Assembly: GCA_026260175.1 (NCBI GenBank)
Contig: JAKCWW010000021.1
Coordinates: 71,619 to 135,618 of the forward strand
DNA: 64,000 bases
Reading direction: 5' to 3'
Source: Reticulitermes lucifugus
Lineage: Eukaryota > Arthropoda > Insecta > Blattodea > Rhinotermitidae
In this document: positions 35,770 to 46,239 of the stretch, one piece after another
How the letters are laid out: each line of letters opens with the position of its first letter
How positions within the stretch are numbered: position 1 is the first letter of the stretch
Made by a program: the position numbers and the translations under genes
Notes under the pieces: generated by a model
Seen by the model: only the letters and a program-made list of their open reading frames with translations
What the model was told of the DNA's origin: nothing
Database searches by the model: none

Positions 35770-35843
35770 TTTATTCACTGGCTGCTGGACTATTAGCTTT
35801 TCAAGGACTCTGTCCCGTGAAATTAATTTAGTTAATTAGTTAA
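35770..35843 (+). mobile_element. LINE 3'-end fragment 5
   Basis: It contains AGCTTTTCAAGGACTCTGTCC and GTGAAATTAATTTAGTTAATT, the extreme 3' end of the same LINE. It lies immediately beyond the microsatellite, so the array is bracketed by two LINE 3' ends. Bases 35,850-36,850 hold nothing else. Confidence 0.65.
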
Positions 35844-36859
35844 CATTAATGTGAACCGCAACACTTCATCTTTGTTTGCCTACATATTTCATACTGAACA
35901 TAATTGTTACAATAACATAGTGTATTTGTTTGTGTGTGTATTTTGGTCACTAATGCATAACTTTTGAAACAAACGCTCCAGTTTCATTATAATTGTCACA
36001 AGTACCATATTATGGGAGATCAATTCGATTTCACAATACTTTAAATTTCTGGCATCAGTAGCAACTCGGGGAGAACAAAAAATTCCTAGATGAGCAGGTG
36101 AAATTTTAAATCCTAAAAAAGAAGCACGGTGTCAATAACATTTTTGTGAAATGTAAAATAATAACACGGAAGTGAAAATATCCTTATGCAGTTTTGAGTT
36201 TTATGAAAACAAGTTAAAGTTATTACAAATCTAATGTACCTCACATTATTCTCACTTAAAAAGAAACTTTCGCCAATGTAATAAAACTGCTAACAGTCCT
36301 GTCCGCTTGATTTTCAGTAAGTAGGCTAGCAGGTTCCTAGTCTCAAGCAGACTCTTTGGCTATCTTTCGATAAGACGCTACAGTATATTTTCTGCACACA
36401 AAATCAGATTCAAGATGCGCTTAATCAACATTTCATATATGAAGTAGGCAGATTTCCTCGTTCCATCTCCCGATTAATAATTACACAGTTTTAAAGTTGC
36501 ATGTGCCTGCCTATCTCGTAGCCTACATAAAAGCGTAACGAAACATGTAATCCTGTTATGTTTATCTGTTGTTTTATGTGTGTTTCTAAATCTTGGTTTC
36601 TTGTCGTAAGGGCTGAATGTAGGTTTTTGAGAATAGGAAGCTGAGGAAAATATTTTAGGCCTAATAGATAGGAAAAGACAGAAGGATGAATAAAATTACA
36701 TGAAGAGGAACGTCATAATTTGTAGTCTTCTTTAAATATTATTAAGATGACCGAACCTAGGACAAGGTGTCTATGCATGCAGAAAGCGGGGGGGGGGATG
36801 GGATACGCAAAAAATATTTTAGGTGGGAACCCTGAAAAGAAGGGAGCACTTTAAAAATA

Positions 36860-37080
36860 TATGCGTAGAGAGGAGGATAATATTAAAATGGAACTTACAA
36901 AACTAGGGTGTGTGAATGTGTACTGGATTTTCTGATTTAAGATAGGGTCCAATGGTGGGCTATTTTCAAAACGGTAATGAAATTCCACGTTCCATAAAAG
37001 GCGTGAAATGCGTTGATTAGCTAAGCAACTACTAGTTTATCAACTATTGTTATGTTCCATGACGTTAGTTATATAGGTCC
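36860..37080 (+). mobile_element. LINE 3'-end fragment 6
   Basis: AGGAGGATAATATTAAAATGG, TGTACTGGATTTTCTGATTT and AGATAGGGTCCAATGGTGGG align with the DNIKM...DWI region. GTTCCATAAAAGGCGTGAAAT and GTTCCATGACGTTAGTTA match the family end. Diverged and non-coding. Confidence 0.75.
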
Positions 37081-37299
37081 ACCGGCTGACCAACAGAACA
37101 CAGAAAAAAGAAGACAGTTGTTAATTAGAACCAAGGTGAGATCATGATGACTCACTCTTAGGCCCCTAGACATTTCGAATTTCTAGTTCTTCCGTCGTTG
37201 ATCATCACATTCTCTCAGCATCAGGTGGCATTAAGAGCTGATACATCATCAGTGCAGCTACATAGTCTGACTTACTTCAATCATCCGGTCATAACAGAC

Positions 37300-37520
37300 A
37301 CCATTATCATCAATACACACAGCGAGTCAATAAACATGGCTGTGCTGGAGTTTTATTTTGTTCGTATAAAATGACAGTTTGAAAGTCCCATAAATGAGCC
37401 GCAGAGAGAATGTAGCTTGGCGCCTCAGTAATTATGCTGCATCGGGCGTCAGGAGGGCTGCAGTTGTATGTCACTCTTGCATCGAAACCAGGCGTAACGA
37501 GACCCGACACCCTTCTTGCC
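37300..37520. promoter_or_regulatory. Non-repetitive block, speculative conserved non-coding candidate
   Basis: This block has balanced composition and matches none of the repeat families here. It includes GGCGCCTCAGTAATTATGCTGC, with a homeodomain-type TAATTA-like core, and no persuasive coding frame. It is about 10 kb upstream of the Phox2 ATG. The regulatory call is a guess from composition and context only. Confidence 0.15.
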
Positions 37521-37862
37521 ATATTAAGTCATATTCACACCCTAAGAACGTGGCTTGACCAGACTACTTTTTAAGAACATCTGTTAGTTGAATGGTTAAA
37601 ATTTCGTATCACTTCCAAGCACAAGACACAAAACAGAGTTCAAGAATGGACAGAACTTCCTTCATTTGCTTACATGTTCTGATTGATCATTATATCATGG
37701 TTTAAGCTCCAGTCTCAGTGATTTCATTTATCCTGTTGTCGGACCTCTCTATGGCTTTTATGTGCTGCGGGTTTCGATTTTAGTGTAAAATTTACACATA
37801 TTCTGGTCATTTAATTTTGTGGTTTTTAAAAATGTATTTATATTCTTTATCCGCACTACTTC

Positions 37863-37976
37863 GGGGCCGGGATAGTCTAGTTGGTATTGCGACTAGGCTA
37901 TGGGCTGGACGATCCAGGATTCGAATCCCCTTCTATGACTTAATGACATGGACAGGGACAACTTTAACTGTTTAAC
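37863..37976 (+). repeat. SINE-A copy 8, head and tail joined
   Basis: It has the best-preserved head: GGGCCGGGATAGTCTAGTTGG (A-box-like), GGGCTGGACGATCC, then GGATTCGAATCCCC (B box). It jumps directly to GACATGGACAGGGACAACTT and TAACTGTTTAAC, so the central ~170 bp is deleted. Confidence 0.85.
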
Positions 37977-38394
37977 TTTTCATTCTCAATCCTTCACCTA
38001 CATTCACTTGTTTATGATCCATCATTCTGAGGAAAGGCCTTTCCTCTCTACTTCTCCATTATTCTCGTTTGTTCTGTTGTTAATATACATCACGCAGATA
38101 CAGCAAGCACAGGTATGATCAGTTCCGGATGTAAAAGCGAATATAAAAACCGAAAATTCTTAAGGGGAATCGAATACCTCAAGCAGTATTCTAGAGATAT
38201 CCCATTCAAATCTCGGCCAGGGCACCTGCTATGCTGGAAAGTTTTTCGTACATTTCTTCAGTTCCAATAGAATTCCGTAACAGCAGGTCTAAAATGAAAA
38301 AGGCCACGCCCTGTTCCTCCTCGATCGTTTCCGCTTTACACCACATAAGAACTTGCTCATCTTATCCAGTGCTAAGTATCCGACAGAGTTTGAA

Positions 38395-38830
38395 AAACAC
38401 CCGTTAAATAAACTAAAACTACCAGCTAACCAATCAGGCAACCAACCACTCACTCTGCTTGTGAACCAAAGAAACCAACCTACGAAGCAACGCAACGAAA
38501 CCGACCAACGCACTGAACCAACAATCATCCAACCAAGTAGACAACCAACCACCCTACTTGCGAACCAGCAAAAAATAACCATGAAACAACACAACACACC
38601 AACCAACTAACCAACCAACAAACAAACAAAGAAACAAACAAACCACAGAAAAAAACCTACAATCCAAGCCAGCCTATCCGAGCAATCACTCCAGCTCATA
38701 TAATCAACCAATTGACCCACTTACGAATCTGCCAATCTAAGATCCAACAAAGCAAATCTTATTAACAAAACTGCGAATCAGTAAGACCAACAAACCTACT
38801 TATACCTAGACACAAACCAGCTAACCTAGG
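38395..38830. repeat. Degenerate AACC-type tetranucleotide region
   Basis: Dozens of AACC, AACA and CAAC units are interspersed with other bases, tightest at 38,585-38,645. The plus strand is strongly purine/C biased with few T. This is an old decayed microsatellite; open frames here come from the bias. Confidence 0.75.
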
Positions 38831-39378
38831 CAGTTGTGGTACCAATTCCGAGTTATCGCTTAATGCGATCTGTTCTGTTTTATGTCATAGATGTATCGGA
38901 TATTCTTCCCTTCAACCCATGTGCTGTGGGAAGTGCGTGCAGCTTGAAGCATTCAGTCACACTGATGCTTAACGTAGCCCTATAGCGGGTAATGGTGAAA
39001 AGCAATTACTGCGCTGATGTGTTCGAGAACAAATTAGTTTGAAAGTGCTGGCTGGCTGTACGGGCTCAGATGCTGCATGGGTCGTATCCCAGACGAGGAG
39101 TGCTGCTATCGATCATTGTGGCGTGTCACATACTTGTCACGCGGCCTGCAATCTTTCTAAGAGCAGGACGCACTTTTCTTGGACCTGATGTAACATAGGA
39201 AACGGTACAGAAAATATAACCACGCCGAAAGTTTCTTGTTTAGGCTACTTTAACAATCAAACTCACAGAGAGATAACACCAACCAGAAAGGAATGAAACG
39301 AAGTAAACTAGTCTTTCCCAAACTTTTCAGTAAGGGCAGGCCTCTAGGTAACTTGTTCTTGTATAAGTGCATTTGAGG

Positions 39379-39600
39379 GAGTGGAACCATATCTACACGC
39401 ATTATTAACCTCTGTACTAGATGAAGGTAAACAATGGGCTTCACGCCGCGGCTGGCTTAACAAGGGGGAGAAAGTCCTGTGTAACTCTTACACAAGAGGC
39501 CGGGTGAGCGTCAGAACTCGCCTGGGAGCGGTGACGAACGGAACAATCTTTGCTCATATCGGAATTCGACACCCCCGTCGACCATCCCCAGAAAATAAGT
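39379..39600 (-). repeat. SINE-A copy 9, divergent
   Basis: The plus strand shows TTAACCTCTGTACTAGATGAA, GGCTTCACGCCGCGGCTGG and a late CATATCGGAATTCGACACCC, in family order but with heavy divergence. Confidence 0.55.
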
Positions 39601-40745
39601 CTCTTCAAAGTTGGACCGAAAAATAGCTGTTTTATGTTATTTATTGGAGATAGTTATTGTACGGATATACAAACCAATTTTGTAAAGCATATGCACTTTA
39701 AAAGTACACCATTTATGTATCACTGTATTTCGTTTAATGTTATAATTTACCATGCAAAATATTTTTCAAATCAAACTGTTATATCTTAAAAGTCCCGATT
39801 TTATACCTATATCATGTAGCAAGTCTTTCATATGAGGAAATTTTACAAAAGTAATTCAGTTCAAACTGAGCTCCACGAAACGCGAGAGGTGATACCGTTG
39901 GTGGCAGGTAAGAAGAAGAAAGGTCAAAAGTGTTAGAAAAGGATATAAGTTAACTACAAACCTTACACTAATGACATGTCGATATTTCCATCTTATGTTC
40001 GAAATATGTTTCCTATACCGATCTTTGTATAAGAACAAGATTTCGGCCTTAATATTTAACACTTATTGAAAGATAAAAAAACATGTCCACGCTATTGATA
40101 AACTTTGACTTACTGTCTTCTTAGCAAGCACCAAAGGCGCTGGACCGGTACGCACCAAAAGTAACTTCTTAAACATTTCAGTGTAGATCGCCTATACCAA
40201 ATTACAGTGAAATATATTCAGTCGTTTTTGAGGTGAGAATGTAAGATTTATCTTCTCTAAGTGTTCACTTCTAACTGCTTGTGCTAATATAGGAACCCCC
40301 CAGTATAAGTCCCCACTATAAAGTTTCTCTGCACTTAAGTCCTTCAGCTCAGTTTATAAAACAGCAAATGTGTATTTCGTTCCTGCGCCATCTTATGATC
40401 TCATCACAGCATTCTCTCTGATTCTTCTCCGTCCCAGCCTGCTGTAACGCGACGCCACGCTCAATGTAAGCGTCCTCACTTTCATTGTCAAGTAACTGTA
40501 CAGAATTCTTACAGGGAAAATTTCCCCCTTATACATCCTTTCGATATAGGGGTAAGTCGCACTTTTCTGGTACGTATAACTCCGATATATGAAAAACCTC
40601 CTGTGAGGCATAATAATGCAGAATTATGCGCCCTGTTTCATTTGCTTCATTGCTGATGATACGCATCGTGTAACAGGCTACGAGATGTTTTCTTCAGCTC
40701 CGTACAAGAGTGAGACTTCTGTCAGAAGAGCTCAGTCATTTTAGT

Positions 40746-41000
40746 GACTATGATACGGGCTGGATGACCGGGAAATCGGAAGGTTGCAAGAGATTTGTAT
40801 GTTCTCTGCCTCGTCCGGATCGGCTGTGGGGCTCACCGAACCTCCAAACCAAAGGTAACAGAGGCTATTTTCCTTGGAGCAAAGGACCGGGGCGTAAATT
40901 TCAACACTAAGCTCCATATAGTACAGAGGTTAAGAATACAAGAGGCCATACCTCTACTCCCCATACGTATTCACGGCGTGGCACTTAATTTAGCAGAAGT
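40746..41000 (+). repeat. SINE-A copy 10
   Basis: ACTATGATACGGGCTGGATGA is followed by CGTCCGGATCGGCTGTGGGG, CGAACCTCCAAACCAAAGGTA, GGACCGGGGCGTAAATTTC and CCTCTACTCCCCATACG, then TTCACGGCGTGGC. The B box is lost. Confidence 0.8.
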
Positions 41001-42832
41001 ACAACACTTCTTTTATCCACAAGACTGAGTTACTTTGCTGGTTATTTAGTATGCGTTTATAGACCATATAGGTCTATTATTTGGATTGCTGAAGATGGTG
41101 CAATCCTAATTATCAGCAACAACATCAAACTAACCAACTGAATGTTACGGTGTATTAGCTGGGGGCATGCTTCCTATTCGGGAAGTCCCTGGTTAGGATA
41201 TTGTTTCGGAAAGCAAACTTTAAAAAACTCCTTAAAATAGGTCATGGACATTTGCTTCTACGTACTTCCCAAACCATTATTCATAATAATCCAATATTTT
41301 GACGCTATATAACTAATTCAGTTGACAAAACCGTTAAATAACCAAATAAAGGGCTTAAATACGTACAGAACAGATAAAATTGTATGACATCAGTTCTGTA
41401 CAACTTAAGTTCAATAAAAATAGGAAATGGTCAATTTCCTCCCATACGTTACTGCTCGTAGTAATTCTACGAAGTAACTCGCAAATCCTTAAGGAAACGC
41501 CCTAAAATTCAACAAGCTGGACTGCGATAACGTGAAGTTTCAAAATTCAATTTTCGCGTGTAGATTCTAAGGACCGTCACACAAAATCTTTCTAAAAAAG
41601 CAGCAATTTTTGCTTCGTGTTATGGAACCAATTTATATACAATATCCAATAATGGAAAGTAAAAGTCAGCAGGTCATTTTGCTCCTTCATCCAACCCCTA
41701 ATATTTCAATCATTCCCCATTATCGTCTCAACGTCCCTCATCCCTTCCGTCAGTCCGCAGTATTCGCAATTACCACACGACAGCCACGTCATTATCATCA
41801 TCATTATCATTAACTAACCCTGCAGGGCATTCATAGCATCAACCATACGAAATTATACCTAAGTGTAATCAAGTTTCTACGCAGAACACATGATCTCATG
41901 TCCATAATGCCTTGTGTGAAGTAAACCAAGATATTATGTAGTACGTAATATCTGTCACAATATCAAACCCAAAAAGAATCTTTGCAGGTGATGACCACAG
42001 CTTGTTCATAATGATCATGAAATTATCCGGAAGATGGAGATGGGAGGTTTCCCCGAAACACTGCCAACCACCTCCGAGGTTATGCTTTGTTGTAATACAA
42101 GAGATCATAACCTATAAAGTAAGGAATTTCACAGGAGGAAGAACGCATATTCCAGCTCATTACATAGATTTAACTCTAACAATAAATCATTAAAAATTTA
42201 CTTATTCCTGATTACTTAGGACTGATTATTCGAATGGTCTTGTGGTTAATTGTGGGGCACAACTTTAAGAATGACAACATTATACTGAACACAGAGATCA
42301 TGTTAATGGTATTTGGAATTATTTTTCTCGTAAAAGAAAAATATCAAAGGCTAGAAGCAAGTGCAGCCAGTGGAGTCTGTAACAGCAACAAGACTGAGAG
42401 CCCACCGCCTCCCTCCGTGGATTCCACCGTGCAATTTGTCCAAGATGTTTGCTCGACCGGGTGGTCGAGTTTCAATGTTCTTACTTGTGCAACAGGCAGT
42501 TCAGAGTCACGAAACACTTGGTTACTTGTCTTTAAATGCCGACAGCAGCAGAAGCTAATGAGGTAACAACCTGCGTTCTTCCGGGTTAAAATACGGCATT
42601 GTTATGTATCTGATTACCAATATTACGCAGAAATCTGTGTTTCTTTCTAGTCTCAACATGCAAGCAGCAGTTTCCTCCGAAACATGCTTACGAAACTTAC
42701 AGTATCATAACACGGCAGGCCATATTCTACATTATCACCAGGGTTTAAAACTCAAAATTTTGTATAGATCACAATATATGTACAACAAATATAAAACTTT
42801 GTGGCATATTTTTCTGCATAATTTCCACTAGT
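41001..42832. other. Region with no recognisable gene or repeat
   Basis: A short CAT/ATC-rich tract sits near 41,790-41,812. An open plus-strand stretch of 110 codons at 42,234-42,566 has no recognisable motif and no coding context. Confidence 0.4.
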
Positions 42833-42844
42833 AAGTTACAGATT

Positions 42845-43097
42845 TCGGAGTCCCGGGTTCGACCAAGGGCCAGTCCATGTGGGATTTGTGGTGGACACAG
42901 TGGCACTGGGACAGATTTTTCCCCGAATACTTCGGTTTTCCCCCGTCAATTTCATTTCACCGGTGCTCCATTACTTGGAAAAGTAAAAAAAACTGATCAT
43001 CTTTCTATTCATCTTCATCATAAGGGTTGCACAATAAGCCTTAAGGCTGCGGTGCGTCCGTAGCTTCTGCTGCGGGGCCCTTCACCGCCCCCCAAAA
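42845..43097 (+). repeat. SINE-B copy 4, 5'-truncated, 12-bp target-site duplication
   Basis: It begins inside the element at CGGAGTCCCGGGTTCGACC and continues with CAGTCCATGTGGGATTTGTGG, TTTCACCGGTGCTCCATTAC and GCTGCGGGGCCCTTCACCGC, then an A run. The repeat AAGTTACAGATT flanks it at 42,833-42,844 and 43,098-43,109. Confidence 0.9.
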
Positions 43098-43250
43098 AAG
43101 TTACAGATTACAGCTACTACATTAAAAATGTCGGCCATAACGTTAAACTTTCAAGCCGTCTCCATGTTTGTATTTTTATCACATAAAATATTTCATACAG
43201 AATTTATAGATATACTTATTATTTGTCTCCGTACAATACGTACGTAACAC

Positions 43251-43414
43251 CAGGGGTGCACAAATATTGGGCGGCAGGTCTCCATGGCGACCAAGTTTTG
43301 TGAGGTGGCGCATTATATTTGTAGGTCCTCAGTATGGAACTTGCTTCATTTCACCCTTTCGGGGCCTACATGTTGAGGTGCCTTATAGCTTTCTGAAAAA
43401 TTTGAGCACCAATG
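43251..43414. mobile_element. hAT-like MITE, family H1, copy 1
   Basis: It begins CAGGGGTGCACAAATATTGG and ends AAAATTTGAGCACCAATG, imperfect terminal inverted repeats of the hAT type (CAGGGGTG-). Inner TGAGGTGGCGCATTA resembles TGTGGTGGCGCTTA of the second copy near 57.0 kb. Non-coding, about 165 bp. Confidence 0.55.
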
Positions 43415-43784
43415 CATAATTATAGACGGGATGACCCTGTGCGTGGGGCTAACCTTCCAGGAAAATGGATAGGAAATGCTAGTTTTAAAATCAACGCCTG
43501 CCCGAAAGATGCAAGGACTGTTTCTCTTCACTGCGACGTCCAGACTCTCTCAAGACACGGCGGCTTCCTGCAGAATGGGTTACAGGGGCTGTTTATTCAC
43601 ACCGGAAATAAAGTTAAAGAAACGTGAGTCTCACAATTCACTTTTACCTAGTACCGAATCAGAAAATGTGTAGCGTTTAACTTACATCCCCTAGGCCGCT
43701 TCATGCCGTGGGGTTTAGGCACAGAGAGAAGCGTACTTTCACTTTGGAAATTAATAACTTTTTAATTTTAAGTAAACTGCCCGC

Positions 43785-43840
43785 GAACTAGACCACAATA
43801 ACTGGTGTGGCTCTCTGCCACACAAAGGTTGGAGATCTAT
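43785..43840 (-). repeat. hAT-like MITE, family H2, fragment
   Basis: On the minus strand TCTCCAACCTTTGTGTGGCAG and CCACACCAGTTATTGTGGTC align with the left end of the 46,044-46,232 element (CTCCAACCTTTTTATGGC, CCACACCCGTTATTGTGGGC). Confidence 0.6.
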
Positions 43841-44160
43841 GGTCTAAATCAATATGGGATACGGATAACAAGCTAATTAGGCCTAACTGACTGACTTCTG
43901 AGTGGGTGTTGTTTTTCGATGGGGCATACCGTCTCCGTTTTGGGGTCGATCTTGGGGTTGTGGACGAGATGTTCCCTCGAACTGTTATTGTTACCATACA
44001 GTGCCATGACCTTTAAGTTTATACAAAGAGACAGAAGGTTGTTGCGGGCGGGGGCTCAAAATTAATTTTTGTACTCCCACTATCAGCATTGTCACAACCC
44101 TTTCATTCAGATCTTTGTTATCCTTATATTTTTCTTCACTTTTTTCACTTTACAGGCCAA

Positions 44161-44440
44161 GTAAAGGTAAAGTTGTCTTCCGTACACGCAATGAAGGCAG
44201 ATGGGGAAGCGGTGGTATAGCTCCACACATTCTTAACCTCGGCACTAGACGAAGGTGAATGGTCAGTTTTACACCAAGGCCGCTTTAACCTCAGGGAAAA
44301 AGCCCTCGGTAACTATCGAGTGGTCCCCAGAATCGGTCTGGGCGCTTTGGAGAAGACAAAATTTCTTGTTCCTGACGGGAATCGAAGACACAGTTTATCG
44401 GCTGTCCAGCCCGTGGCCACGTCACTGTACCGAATACGCA
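44161..44440 (-). repeat. SINE-A copy 11, near full length
   Basis: On the plus strand it reads GTAAAGGTAAAGTTGTC, CCTCGGCACTAGACGAAGG, GGTCCCCAGAATCGGTCTGG, GGCGCTTTGGAGAAGACAAAA and the tRNA-like end CACTGTACCGAATACGC. Bases 44,450-44,770, with moderate GC and overlapping open frames, are unassigned. Confidence 0.9.
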
Positions 44441-45103
44441 GTCCCCGCTCATGTACACCTCATACAGCGCTGTTACACACAACTAACCTGCAGGTCAGTG
44501 TCCACGTTGGGACACAGCACCTGCCACATGGGGAGGAAAGTGCACTACATCCCCATCCCACCCCTTACAGGCTTCTTACGTTGCTGGAGCCAGAAGGGGC
44601 TCGACTCATCCCCAGTCTTCTCCAGGGAATCTCCAAGGACCGAACAATACTTACTGGATGTGCTGGCCGTTGGCTATATGGGTCGCCTTACAGCGGCGAG
44701 CCACCTGAGAGTCGAGTCAGAATCTTAGCAGAATCTCAAGCTGGAGAGAGTCTGAAGGCAGTCAGGTCCAAAAGCTAATTCACTGCATGTGCAGAATATA
44801 AGTTTCGGGTTTTATACAACAAGAGCTCTCAGCAACACTCATTGGATTTCAGATACTCTGCAAACTTTACATCATCATAGAAAATAATAAGTGGTTTCTG
44901 ATATTTTTGATGTTGTAATTTAAGGTATAAAATTTGTGAAGCAACTTAATCTTAGTTCGTTATAGGCCCGATATAACCCCATACTTTGCAATAAGCTCAA
45001 AGTCCCTACCGATTTTCTCAAGACAACGTCGTCGTATAAACCTGGTACACGACATAAAATACGGGACATATTAATTACTATCTACAACTTGTACACGTCA
45101 CAG

Positions 45104-45413
45104 CGTAGTCGGTATAGTGACTATGGTATGGGCTAGACAACCCACGGTTCGACTCCTGGCAAGGGCAAGAGATTCCCCTCCCCGCTCAAAACTCCCAACC
45201 GATTCTGGGGTCCACCTAGCCTCCTATCTCTTTTGTGCTGGGGGTTCCTTTCTCGGGGGTAAAGCGGCCAAGGCATAAATCTGACCACAAACTTCCACCC
45301 AGTGCCGAGGTTAAGAAAGCGTGGAACTACACCTCTCCTCCACTTATACACTTATACTCGTACGTGTATCTTCATGGCGTGCGTAGAGACATCACCTGTG
45401 TACCTTTTTCCAC
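45104..45413 (+). repeat. SINE-A copy 12, full length
   Basis: The head is GTAGTCGGTATAGTGACTATGG, with B box CGGTTCGACTCCTGG. The body has ACCGATTCTGGGGTCCACC, GGGGGTAAAGCGGCCAAGGC and CAGTGCCGAGGTTAAG, then CTTCATGGCGTGC and a tail GTGTACCTTTTTCC. Confidence 0.9.
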
Positions 45414-45585
45414 CCCGTTCAATAAGATTATCATCGCAACAAAATATTTGTGGTGTACTTGCAGTTGGGTCTGCAGTAAATAAACACCAAGACCAATTTC
45501 GTAAGCTAAATAGAAAACAGTATATTTTTTAATTGTCATTAGGCCAGTTCCATTTGCGTATACCTTTCCTCCATTGTCATGTTAA

Positions 45586-45867
45586 AAGGTAAAGGTCACC
45601 CTAGAACAGGCCATGAAGGCCCAGATGGGGAGTAGAGGTATCGCTCTACTCTTTCCTTAACCTCGGCGCTAGATGGGGGTGGGTGGTCAACGCCACGCCC
45701 CGGCCNNNNNNNNNNNNNNNNNNNNNNNNNNNNNNNNNNNNNNNNNNNNNNNNNNGGCCCCAGGGCCGGTCTGGACGCGTGCTGAAAATCTCGCCCCCAC
45801 CGGGATTCGATCCCCGGATCGTCCAGCTCGTATCGAGTCGCTATACCGACTACGCTATCCCGGTCCC
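45586..45867 (-). repeat. SINE-A copy 13, full length, 15-bp target-site duplication, gap inside
   Basis: The plus strand runs from AAGGTAAAGG to a well-preserved tRNA-like end with B box GATTCGATCCCCGG and GACTACGCTATCCCGG. The 15-bp direct repeat CCATTGTCATGTTAA flanks it at 45,571-45,585 and 45,868-45,882, which proves retrotransposition and fixes both boundaries. The 50-N gap falls where other copies carry GCTTTACCCCCGG and CATAGGAGGCTGGG, about 52 bp in the 57.5 kb copy. Confidence 0.93.
45706..45755. other. Assembly gap (50 N)
   Basis: Unknown bases inside a SINE-A copy. Confidence 1.
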
Positions 45868-46043
45868 CCATTGTCATGTTAATCCGGGAAATTTTGTCTC
45901 CCCATCAAAGGCACGGACCGTTTAATCTTACAGACAGTTCATTTTAAAACTTGTTTGTGTTAATAAACATATGACTGAAGAGATTAGTTTAGTAGGACTA
46001 TCTGCATTCAGGAATTACTCGTGTGGTAACTAACTGTTTAAGG

Positions 46044-46232
46044 AATAGGCCTCCAACCTTTTTATGGCAAAGGGCCACACCCGTTATTGTGGGCTGTTCC
46101 GCGGGCCGCACGTAGGCAAATAACAATAAACCGCCTACATTATTGTGTAATTTTTATAGTATATACATGATTTACAAATGTGGCCGCGGGTCGCATAATA
46201 CAAGCCGGGGGGCCGCGGTTTGGAGACCGATG
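46044..46232. mobile_element. hAT-like MITE, family H2, complete copy
   Basis: The left end GGCCTCCAACCTTTTTATGG and right end CGCGGTTTGGAGACCGATG form imperfect terminal inverted repeats. Inside are mirrored GGGCCGCACG and CCGCGGGTCGCATAA segments. An 8-bp flank pair, GTTTAAGG and CTTTAAAG, matches at 6 of 8 positions, as expected of an old hAT duplication. Confidence 0.65.
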
Positions 46233-46239
46233 CTTTAAA

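Noticed and set aside
35159-35796. Long open frames on both strands (up to about 187 codons) rich in Tyr, His, Cys, Met and Thr
   Set aside because: They are translations of the (CATA)n/(TATG)n array and run through unknown bases. They are artefacts, not proteins.
38289-38610. A Cys/Trp/Val-rich minus-strand frame and a Thr/Gln/Asn-rich plus-strand frame
   Set aside because: Both arise from the degenerate AACC microsatellite.
44255-44778. Two overlapping plus-strand frames of about 150 codons
   Set aside because: Their first half is antisense SINE-A sequence with known SINE phrases; the rest has no recognisable motif.
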